A stretch of DNA of 35,446 bases from Thermocrinis sp. (lineage in GTDB: Bacteria; Aquificota; Aquificia; Aquificales; Aquificaceae), in NCBI RefSeq assembly GCF_036781485.1, contig NZ_DAIQAX010000006.1, positions 1 through 35,446 on the forward strand, read 5' to 3'. The notes below the pieces were generated by a model. That model saw only the letters and a program-made list of their open reading frames with translations. It was not told the origin of the DNA and did no database searches. The position numbers were made by a program, and so were the translations under genes. Positions 23,905 through 32,598 of the stretch are shown here, in pieces. Within the stretch, counting starts at the first letter, position 1. Every line of letters starts with the position of its first letter.

Positions 23905-24898
23905 AGTTTTCCAAGTATCTGTGAGCTTCTTGGGCTTGGTGCAGTTCAAAGACTCTGTCCACCACAGGCTTTAAAAGCCCTCTCTCAAAGAGGACAGTGA
24001 TTTTGAAAAGGTCTGCCCTTGGTCCCATGTAGGTGCCCAAAAGCTCAATCTCTCTAACGAATAGATACCTTATGTCTATCTGTGCGTTGGAGCCTGTTGT
24101 GGTACCAAAAAATACAAGCTTTCCACCCCTTTTCAAACATTCCACACTCTTCCAAAAGGTTTTCTCCCCCACATGATCCATTACCACATCCACCCCTTCT
24201 TTAAAGAGCTCCCTTACTTTTTTAACCACATCTTCTTTGTAGTGATCTATTACCACATCTGCACCAAGTTCTAAGCATTTCCTTGCCTTTTCTTCACTGC
24301 CTGCGGTAGCTATAACAAAGGCACCAAAGAGCTTTGCTATCTGTATGCCCGCTACCCCCACACCGGAAGACCCAGCCCATATAAGAACCCTGCTGTAAGG
24401 TTTTATGTCTGCCTTTCTTACCAAAGCATTCCACACCGTGAGAAAAGTAAGAGGATAACTGCATGCCTCTTCAAAGCTAAGATTTTTTGGCTTAGGTATT
24501 ACATTCCTTGCGGGGACTTTTACAAACTCCGCATATCCTCCCTTACTTTTGAGGCCGAGGATATCGTAGTTTTTACAAAGATTATCCCTTCCAGACTGGC
24601 ATTCGTAGCACAGCCCACAGGAAAGACCTGGAGCAACGATAACCTCGTCCCCAACCTTCACGTTTTTAACCAAGCTGCCAACCTCTTCAACCACCCCGCT
24701 AACGTCTGAGCCAAGAATGTGAGGAAGCTCAGGCTTGACCGCCAACGCCCCCATCCTAACCCATATGTCCAGATGGTTAAGAGCTACTGCTTTTACCCTT
24801 ACTAATACCTCGTCTTCTTTTATGTTCGGCTTTGGAAAGTCCTCCACAAATCTTAGGTTTTTCTCATCCCCGAAGTTTTCCAATATAACAGCCTTCAT
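23867..24898 (-). CDS. Zinc-binding MDR dehydrogenase / quinone oxidoreductase
   Basis: A 343-residue medium-chain dehydrogenase/reductase. The structural zinc site is Cys94, Cys97, Cys100, Cys108 (CGLCYECQSGRDNLC). The usual catalytic zinc Cys in the N-terminal half is replaced by NHLD (41-44), as in quinone oxidoreductases, so a reductase role is likelier than classic alcohol dehydrogenase. The NAD(P) loop is AGSSGVGVAGIQIAK (about 175-189). A TATAAT box at 24907-24912 lies eight bases upstream of the ATG with no Shine-Dalgarno site, so the mRNA is probably leaderless. Substrate unknown. Confidence 0.9.
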   Translation of the reverse strand: MKAVILENFGDEKNLRFVEDFPKPNIKEDEVLVRVKAVALNHLDIWVRMGALAVKPELPHILGSDVSGVVEEVGSLVKNVKVGDEVIVAPGLSCGLCYECQSGRDNLCKNYDILGLKSKGGYAEFVKVPARNVIPKPKNLSFEEACSYPLTFLTVWNALVRKADIKPYSRVLIWAGSSGVGVAGIQIAKLFGAFVIATAGSEEKARKCLELGADVVIDHYKEDVVKKVRELFKEGVDVVMDHVGEKTFWKSVECLKRGGKLVFFGTTTGSNAQIDIRYLFVREIELLGTYMGPRADLFKITVLFERGLLKPVVDRVFELHQAQEAHRYLENSMHFGKLVLRVS

Positions 24899-24906
24899 GG
24901 TATGAG

Positions 24907-24912
24907 ATTATA
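24907..24912 (-). promoter_or_regulatory. Putative -10 box of the MDR gene (leaderless start)
   Basis: TATAAT on the minus strand with eight bases between it and the ATG at 24898, so transcription should begin at or within about two bases of the start codon. The rest of the ~170-base gap to the RNA ligase gene shows no open frame or clear hairpin. Confidence 0.5.
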
Positions 24913-25061
24913 AGTTATTGTTGGCCTTTTCTCTTTAGTTCTGGTGTTAAAGAGACTTGAGAGTGTATAGCTATATGATAGCCCTCTGGCTTTATTCTTT
25001 ACTTTTATGGTGGTTTTTAATAAAGTGCAGGATTTTTAGAACAGTTCCAGGAAAGTCTTTT

Positions 25062-25067
25062 TATAAT
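25062..25067 (+). promoter_or_regulatory. Putative -10 box of the RNA ligase gene
   Basis: TATAAT ending one base before the ATG at 25069. If active, transcription would start near 25074 and the true start codon would be the in-frame ATG at 25081. Confidence 0.4.
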
Positions 25068-25068
25068 A

Positions 25069-26175
25069 ATGATACAGCAAATGCGTCCAGAAATTATCAG
25101 GGAAGCGCTGAAGAAAAACAAAGTAAAAAGTGAAAACTACAAAGGTTTGGAATATTTAAGATTTACAGACGATTTCCATGATATACCCAGAGGCACAGCC
25201 ATATTCAAATCTAACGTAATTTGGGGATATCCTCATATAGGTAGAATATTCCAACTTTCTACAGGAATTAGAGAACAGTTTAGCCAAGCTTTTTACGTTG
25301 AAGAAAAGGTAGATGGATACAATACAAGGATATTTTTGTTGGAAGGCCAGATTTTGGCTCTTAGCAGGGGGGGGTACGTATGTCCTTTTACTACAGAGAG
25401 GGTATTGGAATTTATAAACCCAAAGTTTTTTGAAGACAATCCTGACCTAATACTGTGTGCAGAAGTAGCTGGTCCGGAAAACCCATATGTGGATGAACAT
25501 CCACCTTACATTACAGAAGATATAAAAATTTTCGTGTTTGACATAATGAAAAAGAACTCTAGGGAGTTTCTCCCTTACTTGGAGAAAGAGAGGCTTATAG
25601 AAAAATACAAACTTCCATCTGTTGAAAGATTTGGACGATTTACACCGGATGATGTGGAAGATATTAAAAAACTGCTAAAACGTTTAAATGATGAGGGAAG
25701 AGAAGGTGTGGTTTTTAAGGAGGATTCCGAAAGGAACAAAAGGGTAAAGTATGTAACCTTATATTCAAGCCTGAAAGACATAGAGATAACATCTATTAAC
25801 CTTCTGGGCTTACCTCCAGATTACTTTACCAACAGGCTACTCAGACTAGCTCTATTTATGGAGGAGGAAGACATAAGTGCAGATCAAGAGCTTTTTTTGA
25901 GTGTGGGTAAAGCCTTCTTAGAAGGCCTTTTAAAGGCTGTTGAGCTATACAAGAGGGAAAATAAAGTTTACAGAACCTTTAGGTGTAGGTTTAAGACCAG
26001 GGAAAATGCCCTTCTTTTTATTGAAAACATAAAACACGCCTCCTCCCATATACAGGTCATTGAGCGGAGTTTAAAAAAAGAAGGAGACTTTTGGATCTTA
26101 GAGTTTGATAGAGTTTACTTGAACATGACAGGACTTCTCGGTCATCTACTGACAGGTGGCTCTATTTTTGATTGA
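25069..26175 (+). CDS. Archaeal-type (Rnl3) ATP-dependent RNA ligase
   Basis: A 368-residue nucleotidyltransferase that should seal RNA ends through an enzyme-AMP intermediate. Motif I is EKVDGYN with the AMP-accepting Lys80; motif III is FVFDI (155-159); motif IV is EGVVFKE (212-218); motif V is RVKYVT (225-230). The N-terminal segment and the helical C-terminal domain (about 240-368) match the homodimeric Rnl3 ligases known from Pyrococcus and Methanothermobacter. The biological substrate of this family is uncertain (RNA circularisation or repair). The first Met (25069) directly follows a TATAAT box, so Met5 (25081) is a possible true start. The 3' end overlaps convergent ybeY by 34 bases. 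Confidence 0.88.
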   Translation: MIQQMRPEIIREALKKNKVKSENYKGLEYLRFTDDFHDIPRGTAIFKSNVIWGYPHIGRIFQLSTGIREQFSQAFYVEEKVDGYNTRIFLLEGQILALSRGGYVCPFTTERVLEFINPKFFEDNPDLILCAEVAGPENPYVDEHPPYITEDIKIFVFDIMKKNSREFLPYLEKERLIEKYKLPSVERFGRFTPDDVEDIKKLLKRLNDEGREGVVFKEDSERNKRVKYVTLYSSLKDIEITSINLLGLPPDYFTNRLLRLALFMEEEDISADQELFLSVGKAFLEGLLKAVELYKRENKVYRTFRCRFKTRENALLFIENIKHASSHIQVIERSLKKEGDFWILEFDRVYLNMTGLLGHLLTGGSIFD

Positions 26176-26585
26176 ATATACTCTTCCATATCCTTAAATC
26201 TTCTCTCCTCTTCCTCGCCTAGCTCGTGGTCATATCCAAGCAAATGAACGATACCGTGTATTAAAAGCCTTTTTACTTCTTCCTCAAGGCTTATGCCCAG
26301 TTCTTTGGCTTGGGCCCTTGCGGTATCAATGGATATAACCACATCACCTAACAGCTTCCATCCTCCTATCTCTTCTCCCATAGGGAAGGATAGCACATCT
26401 GTGGGCCTATCCTTATTCCTGTATAGCTTGTTTAACTCTTTTATCTCTTCGTCCGAAGTTATAAGTATGCTAAGCTCTGTCCTTTCTAAACCTACTGCAT
26501 CCAGTATTTTGTGGGCTAAGCTACTCAGATAATTGGCTTTTAGACCTCTTACTTTTTTCTTTACCAACACTCTGTTTTTTTTCAT
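26142..26585 (-). CDS. ybeY: Endoribonuclease YbeY (rRNA maturation factor)
   Basis: A 147-residue metal-dependent RNase needed for 16S rRNA 3'-end maturation and ribosome quality control. The zinc site HGIVHLLGYDH gives His110, His114 and His120; RPTDVLSFP (60-68) is the other family block. The N-terminal strand RVLVKKKVRG belongs to the fold, so the start at 26585 is kept although it lies 65 bases inside phoH and lacks a strong ribosome site; translational coupling is likely. The phoH-ybeY order is widely conserved. Confidence 0.96.
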   Translation of the reverse strand: MKKNRVLVKKKVRGLKANYLSSLAHKILDAVGLERTELSILITSDEEIKELNKLYRNKDRPTDVLSFPMGEEIGGWKLLGDVVISIDTARAQAKELGISLEEEVKRLLIHGIVHLLGYDHELGEEEERRFKDMEEYIQSKIEPPVSR

Positions 26586-27531
26586 AATCTTCGTAAGCCC
26601 TTATTATCCTTGCAACCACTGGGTGTCTTACCACGTCCTCCTGACCGAACTTTACAAAATTAATTCCCTCAATGTTTTGAAGCACCTTCACAGCTTCAAT
26701 CAATCCAGATTCTTCTTTTTTTGGTAGGTCTATCTGGGTTATATCTCCAGTAATCACCACCTTTGAACCGAATCCAATTCGGGTCAAAAACATCTTCATC
26801 TGGTCTCTTGTGGAGTTTTGGGCCTCATCCAAGATAATAAAGGCATCGTTGAGGGTTCGCCCTCTCATAAAAGCTAAGGGAGCAATCTCTATGATGTTTC
26901 TCTCCAGCATGTATACAGCTTTGTCGTAGTCCACCATATCGTATAGGGCGTCATACAAAGGTCTCAGGTAAGGATCTACCTTTTCCGCTATGGTGCCAGG
27001 CAGATAACCTAACTTCTCCCCTGCCTCTACTGCTGGTCTGGTTAGTATTATCTTATTTACTTTGTTCTCCTTCAGGTGCGCCAACGCCATTGCCATTGCC
27101 AGATAGGTCTTTCCAGTGCCTGCTGGACCTATTCCAAAGACTACGTCATTTTCTCTGATGGCTTTAACATACCTTTTTTGATTTTCTGTCTTTGGGACTA
27201 TAGCTTTTTTCCTGTGGGTAACGAGTATAACCTCTTCTGAATCCGTAGTTATGCTCTCTGAAGAGCCTTTTACAAAGGCTTTTGCTCTATCCCTTACCTC
27301 TGCACTGCTGAGAGGACCTTTAGCAAACTCTTTCATGATTTCTCTTATAAAGTTGCTGAATTTAATAACCTTTTCCCCTTCTCCCCTCACTAAAATCTCC
27401 GTGCCTCTGGCTAAGACCTTTACTCCAAAAAGTTGAGAGAAAAGTTTTAGGTTTTCGTCCCCCCTTCCTACTATAGCATAGAACTTCTCGTCAAAACTGC
27501 CCAAGTCCAGTATCTCTTCTACTTTTTCCAT
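26521..27531 (-). CDS. phoH: PhoH-like ATPase
   Basis: A 336-residue cytoplasmic ATPase of the PhoH family, thought to act in RNA metabolism with YbeY. N-terminal KH-like region about 10-75; Walker A GPAGTGKT (135-142); Walker B in FIILDEAQN (about 231-239), and the helicase-like VITGDITQIDLP loop. The C-terminal tail is basic (KKQSVGKEKSKRSKS). It leads phoH-ybeY and is divergent from pyrB, 45 bases away. Confidence 0.96.
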   Translation of the reverse strand: MEKVEEILDLGSFDEKFYAIVGRGDENLKLFSQLFGVKVLARGTEILVRGEGEKVIKFSNFIREIMKEFAKGPLSSAEVRDRAKAFVKGSSESITTDSEEVILVTHRKKAIVPKTENQKRYVKAIRENDVVFGIGPAGTGKTYLAMAMALAHLKENKVNKIILTRPAVEAGEKLGYLPGTIAEKVDPYLRPLYDALYDMVDYDKAVYMLERNIIEIAPLAFMRGRTLNDAFIILDEAQNSTRDQMKMFLTRIGFGSKVVITGDITQIDLPKKEESGLIEAVKVLQNIEGINFVKFGQEDVVRHPVVARIIRAYEDYEKKQSVGKEKSKRSKSQLSE

Positions 27532-27576
27532 ACTACGCTTAGCTATGCTTTAAAATATAAAAAGTCTTAAAGGAAA

Positions 27577-28464
27577 ATGCAAGTGAAACACCTAATAACA
27601 GTCAAAGATCTGAGGGTAGAAGAAATAAAGTATCTTCAGAGTCTTTTCAACGAATTCAAAAGAGGCAGAAAAGAGAAATTGGACGGAAGGTCCGCTTTGT
27701 TGTTCTTAGAGAGCTCAACTCGCACCAGACTTTCTTTTGAGATAGCCCTTAGGAATTTAGGCATGGAAACCTACTACATTGGAAGGGGAGAATCTTCAAT
27801 GGAAAAAGGCGAAAGCTTTGGGGATACTATAAAAAACTTTTCCGCTTTGGGTTTTAGGCTTGTGGTATTCAGAGTTCCCTTTGTGCTATATCCTTATGAG
27901 TCCTATCTTGTTGAAAATATAAGTCTTATAAACGCTGGAGACGGAACACACCAACATCCAACGCAAGGTCTTATAGACTTATTTACCGCTATGGAACACT
28001 ATCCTTCTCTGGAGAACTTAAAAATCCTCTTTGTAGGAGATATACTTCACAGTAGGGTATTTAGGTCCTCTGGAGAGCTTTTTAGAATGTTTGGAGCTCA
28101 ATTGGGCGTTTGTGGGCCTGCCACACTTATTCCTTCCGATCTTTCACCCTTTGGGGAGGTAAGGGTTTTTGACTCTGTGGATGAGGGTATAGAATGGGCG
28201 GATTTAGTGGTTTATCTGAGATTACAGGAAGAGCGATTTAAAGAAAATTACATAAGCTCAAAGGAAGCTTACTTTTTACAGTTCGGTTTAACTAAGGAAA
28301 GATACAGAAAGCTTAAGGGATACTTTATGCATCCTGGACCTGTAAATGTTTATGTGGACATTGATGGGGAGCTAGTTTACGGTGATAAATCTCTAGTTTT
28401 AAAGCAAGTTCAGAATGGGTTATACGTGCGAAAGGCGGTTGTTTATTACCTTTTGGTAGGTTGA
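27577..28464 (+). CDS. pyrB: Aspartate carbamoyltransferase, catalytic subunit
   Basis: Second step of pyrimidine synthesis: carbamoyl phosphate plus aspartate to carbamoyl aspartate. Carbamoyl-phosphate binding motif STRTR (47-51), HQHPTQG (125-131), and the C-terminal HPGPVN are all present. Length 295 is typical. No pyrI regulatory subunit is adjacent. The gene stands alone on its strand; an AT-rich leader with AAAGGA precedes the ATG. The 3' end overlaps the convergent MFS gene by 19 bases. Confidence 0.96.
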   Translation: MQVKHLITVKDLRVEEIKYLQSLFNEFKRGRKEKLDGRSALLFLESSTRTRLSFEIALRNLGMETYYIGRGESSMEKGESFGDTIKNFSALGFRLVVFRVPFVLYPYESYLVENISLINAGDGTHQHPTQGLIDLFTAMEHYPSLENLKILFVGDILHSRVFRSSGELFRMFGAQLGVCGPATLIPSDLSPFGEVRVFDSVDEGIEWADLVVYLRLQEERFKENYISSKEAYFLQFGLTKERYRKLKGYFMHPGPVNVYVDIDGELVYGDKSLVLKQVQNGLYVRKAVVYYLLVG

Positions 28465-29603
28465 ACTCTTATCAAAAACACAAGAGAAAAAAGCTGGGCT
28501 GTTATGGAAAAAAGTATTAAAAGCTCAGGCTTGGTCTGGTAAAAATAGCCAAAAAGTGTGCCACCAAGGAAAACAGAAATACCGAAAAAGAAGTGAAAGA
28601 GTCCATAAGCCTTTCCTCTGCTTGACAGGGGAGAGAGTTTAGCTACAGCGGACCGCACGATGGATTCCTGCATACCCAGTTGGGCACCCCAGAGTAGGAT
28701 GCCAAGTATAAAAAGTCCCCTGCTTTCTGAAAACACAAAGTAAGGATAGGTGAGTGTAAAGAGCACACCTAAGGTCAGAGCCTTAAAGCCAAGTCGGTCA
28801 AAGAGGTAGCCAAAAAGAAGGGCAAACACACCGTCTACCAACATAGCCAAACCAAACATGAGCGGAATTTCCCAGTCCTGAAATTCCAGTTCAATTTTTG
28901 CGTGGTAAGCAACTAAGCTAAAAGGAACAAAGGAAACCCCTAAGAGGAAAGAGAAGAGAAGGTATTGGATAAATCCTGGTTTAAAATCCTCTTCAACATC
29001 AGCTAAATTTCTGATACTCTCTTCCCCTACGTGATATCTTTTTGAAAGCGCCAGCGTAATAAGTGCCAACAAAGCAGTTGTGCTAAGGCTTATAAAGGCA
29101 AGCCTGTAGCTGTCTGTTAGGTATAAGATGCTCGCTACAAATAGGGGACCCGTCAGCGCGCCCAACTGGTCTATGAACTCGTGCAACCCAAAGCCCTTTC
29201 CGTGTCCTACCCTTCCTGTGGCTTGAGAAAGCACCGCATCCCTTGATGGTGTTCTAAGCGCTTTTCCAATCCTTTCTAAAACCATCAAAGCTCCTACGTA
29301 GTGCCAGCTTGGAGCCAAGGCCATGGCAGGTACGGAGAGGAGGTTGAGCGTATATCCAATATAGATGAACAGCCAAGGTTTTCCCAAGATATCCGAGAGA
29401 TAACCAGAAACTAATCGCATAACATATCCGGTAAATTCTGCAAACCCTGAAAAGAATCCTATCAAAAGGGGAGAGGCAGAAAGCACGGCTAAGTATGGAC
29501 CAAGGATACTTCTTCCACCTTCGTAGGTAAAGTCGGAAAATAGGCTAACCAGACCCATCAAAAATATGAACCTGTAAGATCTATCCAATGTCCAGCTCTT
29601 CAC
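28446..29603 (-). CDS. MFS transporter
   Basis: A 385-residue inner-membrane protein with about 12 hydrophobic segments. The loop after helix 2 (RLVSGYLSDILGKPW) fits the MFS G-x-L-a-D-r-x-G-r motif, and a second copy (LFGYLFDRLGFK) lies in the C-terminal half, as expected. Charged residues in KALRTPSRDAVLSQA resemble bacterial MFS members annotated as sugar or drug exporters; the substrate cannot be told. It overlaps the DUF4911 gene by 23 bases and ends the long minus-strand run. Confidence 0.9.
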   Translation of the reverse strand: MKSWTLDRSYRFIFLMGLVSLFSDFTYEGGRSILGPYLAVLSASPLLIGFFSGFAEFTGYVMRLVSGYLSDILGKPWLFIYIGYTLNLLSVPAMALAPSWHYVGALMVLERIGKALRTPSRDAVLSQATGRVGHGKGFGLHEFIDQLGALTGPLFVASILYLTDSYRLAFISLSTTALLALITLALSKRYHVGEESIRNLADVEEDFKPGFIQYLLFSFLLGVSFVPFSLVAYHAKIELEFQDWEIPLMFGLAMLVDGVFALLFGYLFDRLGFKALTLGVLFTLTYPYFVFSESRGLFILGILLWGAQLGMQESIVRSAVAKLSPLSSRGKAYGLFHFFFGISVFLGGTLFGYFYQTKPELLILFSITAQLFSLVFLIRVQPTKR

Positions 29604-29835
29604 TTTCTACCTCCCCCAAAACTTCCAGCTCCGGCAGATGTTTTTTTATGTTCTCCAAAACTTCTAAGGTTCTCTCATAAGTGTGAGGAGTGGCAATAAG
29701 ATAAACATGATCCCCCTTTTTCTCCCTTGTCCTAACTATAGCATTCCTGCCAGAGCCGTCCATCAACGCCGTGAATAGACCTATTTTTGATACAGGGACC
29801 CTAAGAAGGATTATCCTTGCCTTTATCTCTTTCAT
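29581..29835 (-). CDS. DUF4911-like small protein
   Basis: An 84-residue protein of ferredoxin-like (beta-alpha-beta) pattern: ARIILLRVP, then helix SKIGLFTALMDG, NAIVRTRE, HVYLIATP, and a final helix ERTLEVLENIKKHL. The order and the IVRT...YLIATP pairing resemble DUF4911. Function unknown; it may bind a small ligand or a protein partner. The start lies 35 bases inside dnaX and the stop 23 bases inside the MFS gene, so it is embedded in one operon. Confidence 0.65.
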   Translation of the reverse strand: MKEIKARIILLRVPVSKIGLFTALMDGSGRNAIVRTREKKGDHVYLIATPHTYERTLEVLENIKKHLPELEVLGEVESEELDIG

Positions 29836-31264
29836 AGCTGATTATCTTGGCATTGAAAAGGGTCTTTATGGTTTTTACACTTTCAGGCAGCTCTTCCTTT
29901 TTCTCCTCCTCTTCTACTAAAAACTCAAGGAAAGGAAATTTAGCCTTCAACTTATCAATCTCCAAGCTTTTAATCTCTTTTTTACCCACTTTTATGAATA
30001 TCTTTCCTTCCTTCTCTTCCCAAGGCAATCTTCTTAGCATTTCAAAATCTATCTTTTTTAAGTTGTTTTGAAGTATTTGCCAAAGAGTTTCCTTTTGACT
30101 TTCTGTTTGTGTTTCCTGAGCTATTTGCACTTCCTGAGGCTTATCTGCAATCTTTTCCCCCTCTCTTAGTACTCTGATAAGCTCTTCTATGGGTAGAATA
30201 TTTTTTATTATTGAACTTCTTATGATTGCTATCTCGCATGCTCTGAAAAGGTCCATCGTTCTGGATTCTATCCGTGCTGTGTTTATTAATTTTTCCAGAT
30301 ACAACAGAGCGTTTAAGCTGATAGGTGTTTCTCTGTGAAAAGGTTCCACTTGCATCACCTTTTCTGGCTCTTTCAAACTTTTATAGAGTATTAGATCTCT
30401 AACCTCCTCTTCTACAGAGTCCCAGAATATGGACAGGTTATAGCCCTTGTCCCTTATGTCTCTCAAAAATCCTAACGCATTGTCTGTATCTCCAGAAAGC
30501 AGGAGTTTTATAAATTCTCTAACCTTTTCCTGGGAGAGAATGCCCAAGAATTCTTCAATGATTTGTTCATTTACCTTTCCCTCCCCAAAGGTGGCAGCTT
30601 GATCAAGCAAGGATACTGCATCTCTCATCCCCCCGTCGCTTACGCGAGCTATTGTAAAAAGGGCCCTCTCTTCACATTGTAGATTTTCCTTCTCGCATAT
30701 AAACTTTAGATAATTAACTATGTCCTCTTCCTTTAGCTTGCTGAAGATTATGCGCTGGCAACGGGAAAGGATAGTGGGAATTATTTTTTCGTATTCTGTG
30801 GTGCAAAGAATAAACAGAGTTCTTGGTGGGGGTTCTTCAAGGGTTTTTAAAAGAGCGTTGAAAGCCTCTTTAGTTAGCATATGGGCCTCGTCCAGTATAT
30901 ACACCTTATACTTGCCTTTTATGGGAGTATAAGAAACCGCATCTCTAAGGTTCCTTATATCGTCTATTCCTCTGTTGGAGGCGGCGTCAATCTCTATAAG
31001 ATCTGGAAAAGCTCCTCTTTCTATGGCTACGCAATTTTCACACTCTCCACAAGGCTCTCCATCTACTGGTTTAAGACAGTTTATAGCCCTTGTTAAAATC
31101 CTTGCGGTGGTGGTTTTCCCGGTTCCTCTTGGACCGGCAAAAATGTAAGCGTGGGCCACTTTGTTGAGCCTTACAGCATTCAGTAAAACTTTGCTGGCAA
31201 CATCCTGTCCCACCAATTCAGAAAACTTCTTTGGTCTATACTTCCTCGCAAAAGGCACATACAT
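29801..31264 (-). CDS. dnaX: DNA polymerase III clamp-loader subunit gamma/tau
   Basis: AAA+ motor that loads the sliding clamp. Walker A GPRGTGKT (44-51), zinc cysteines Cys63, Cys72, Cys75 and Cys78 (INC...PCGECENC), the DEAH-like ILDEAHMLT, and sensor-type LSRCQRI are standard. The 487-residue frame runs through into a tau-like C-terminal part with no stop; short A-runs occur there (for example in LKKIDF) but I see no convincing frameshift signal. A TATAAT box at 31276-31281 lies 11 bases before the ATG without a ribosome site, so a near-leaderless mRNA in addition to read-through from lnt is likely. Confidence 0.95.
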   Translation of the reverse strand: MYVPFARKYRPKKFSELVGQDVASKVLLNAVRLNKVAHAYIFAGPRGTGKTTTARILTRAINCLKPVDGEPCGECENCVAIERGAFPDLIEIDAASNRGIDDIRNLRDAVSYTPIKGKYKVYILDEAHMLTKEAFNALLKTLEEPPPRTLFILCTTEYEKIIPTILSRCQRIIFSKLKEEDIVNYLKFICEKENLQCEERALFTIARVSDGGMRDAVSLLDQAATFGEGKVNEQIIEEFLGILSQEKVREFIKLLLSGDTDNALGFLRDIRDKGYNLSIFWDSVEEEVRDLILYKSLKEPEKVMQVEPFHRETPISLNALLYLEKLINTARIESRTMDLFRACEIAIIRSSIIKNILPIEELIRVLREGEKIADKPQEVQIAQETQTESQKETLWQILQNNLKKIDFEMLRRLPWEEKEGKIFIKVGKKEIKSLEIDKLKAKFPFLEFLVEEEEKKEELPESVKTIKTLFNAKIISYERDKGKDNPS

Positions 31265-31275
31265 GGTTAATTTAG

Positions 31276-31281
31276 ATTATA
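31276..31281 (-). promoter_or_regulatory. Putative -10 box of dnaX
   Basis: TATAAT on the minus strand, 11 bases before the dnaX ATG, in the 20-base gap after lnt. No Shine-Dalgarno site follows. Confidence 0.45.
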
Positions 31282-31284
31282 AGC

Positions 31285-32598
31285 CTACCGAAGTTTTAGG
31301 GTGGTAAAAAGTACTCTCCTTTCCATGTATCCCAGCCTTTCAACCACTCTTCCGTAGGGATCAATAACCGCAGTATCTCCCGAGTTATTTACCCACACTA
31401 CGAACTTTTTAAACCTTAAAGCTGCCCACTGGGCATACCTAAAATGCTGAAAGGTGCAGTCGCTATCCTTGAACCATCCGTCGTTTGTAATCACCACGAT
31501 TATGTTAGCATCCTTGGCCAATTTTTCCATAAAGCTGTAGTGGGCTATTTCAAAACATATTGGAACTGCAATGTTGAACTCTTTATACTTTATAATTTTT
31601 ACCCTTTGCCCTGGGTTGTAATCAATACCCCCTATGGATTGGAAAATGTCCTTTAAGAATTCAAAGGGCTTTGGTATAAATTCCCCTATGGGCATCAGTT
31701 TTACCTTGTCGTAGTAATCAACCAGTTTTCCTTCAGCGAAAAGATAAGCAGAGTTGTAAGGTCTTAGGTTTTCTCTTATGTCTATCAGACCTACCAGTAT
31801 GGGAGCCTGAAGGCTAAGCCTGTATAGAGTTTCTGTTTCCTCTTCGGAAAAGAAAAAATGAAAGGCAGACTCTGGAAGGATTATCAGGTCTGGTTTTTTT
31901 TCTATAGACTTTTCTATCATTTTTATTATCTGCTCCGAGTGTTTGCTAAAGGCTTCTCTGCTTAGCTTATCTTCTTGGGGCACTGCAGTTTGAACAAGAG
32001 CTAACCTCACCCCCTCCAAGGTATTTGGTTCTATCCTGTAAGATATAAGGCTCAAAAGGAGCAGTAAGGCTACCTTCAAAGAAGCTAAAAGGAACCTTTT
32101 TTGAAGTATCAAATGGACAAAAAGCCAGCAAAGAAAGGTGTAAGTGGGGATACTAATAAAGTACAGTGAGTACTTAAAGATCGGCACTTGGGAGATCACT
32201 TCCCCTAAAAGTAGCCACGGAAAGCCCCCAAAGGGAAAGTGGGACCTTATCCACTCAACAACAGTGTATATAAGCCCATGGGCAAGCGGATGGTTCTTAA
32301 GAAAAACCTTAGAAACAAAAGCTGGTATAGAAAACTGAAGTATGGCAAAGACAAAGGCAAAAACAGAGAATATGGAATAAGACAAAGCAGGGTTTAAACC
32401 TCCAAATTCTATGCTGGATATGTTGGCACATCTGAGGGATAAAAAAACAAAGGCGTAGCCTCCGATGGTCCAAAAGAGCACAGATCGGTTTTTGAAAAAC
32501 AGAAAGATAGCTGGGAAGATCAAGAACCACAGGTTTAGTTTGGAAAAGGGAAGGTAAAGAAAAACTCCAGCCAGTAAGGCTAACGGAAGGTTTTTCAT
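31285..32598 (-). CDS. lnt: Apolipoprotein N-acyltransferase
   Basis: Adds the third acyl chain to lipoproteins at the outer face of the inner membrane. About six membrane helices in residues 5-190, then a nitrilase-like domain with the catalytic triad Glu243 (LPESAF), Lys298 (YYDKVKLMPIGE) and Cys348 (VPICFE). Length 437 from the ATG at 32598. An in-frame ATG 37 codons upstream would add a hydrophilic stretch inside the EamA gene and was rejected; the chosen start gives an ATGA overlap with that gene. dnaX follows after 20 bases. Confidence 0.94.
   Translation of the reverse strand: MKNLPLALLAGVFLYLPFSKLNLWFLIFPAIFLFFKNRSVLFWTIGGYAFVFLSLRCANISSIEFGGLNPALSYSIFSVFAFVFAILQFSIPAFVSKVFLKNHPLAHGLIYTVVEWIRSHFPFGGFPWLLLGEVISQVPIFKYSLYFISIPTYTFLCWLFVHLILQKRFLLASLKVALLLLLSLISYRIEPNTLEGVRLALVQTAVPQEDKLSREAFSKHSEQIIKMIEKSIEKKPDLIILPESAFHFFFSEEETETLYRLSLQAPILVGLIDIRENLRPYNSAYLFAEGKLVDYYDKVKLMPIGEFIPKPFEFLKDIFQSIGGIDYNPGQRVKIIKYKEFNIAVPICFEIAHYSFMEKLAKDANIIVVITNDGWFKDSDCTFQHFRYAQWAALRFKKFVVWVNNSGDTAVIDPYGRVVERLGYMERRVLFTTLKLR

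Noticed and set aside
29801..31264. Programmed frameshift making gamma from dnaX
   Set aside because: Only short A-runs are present and no hairpin-plus-slippery pattern could be supported by eye.
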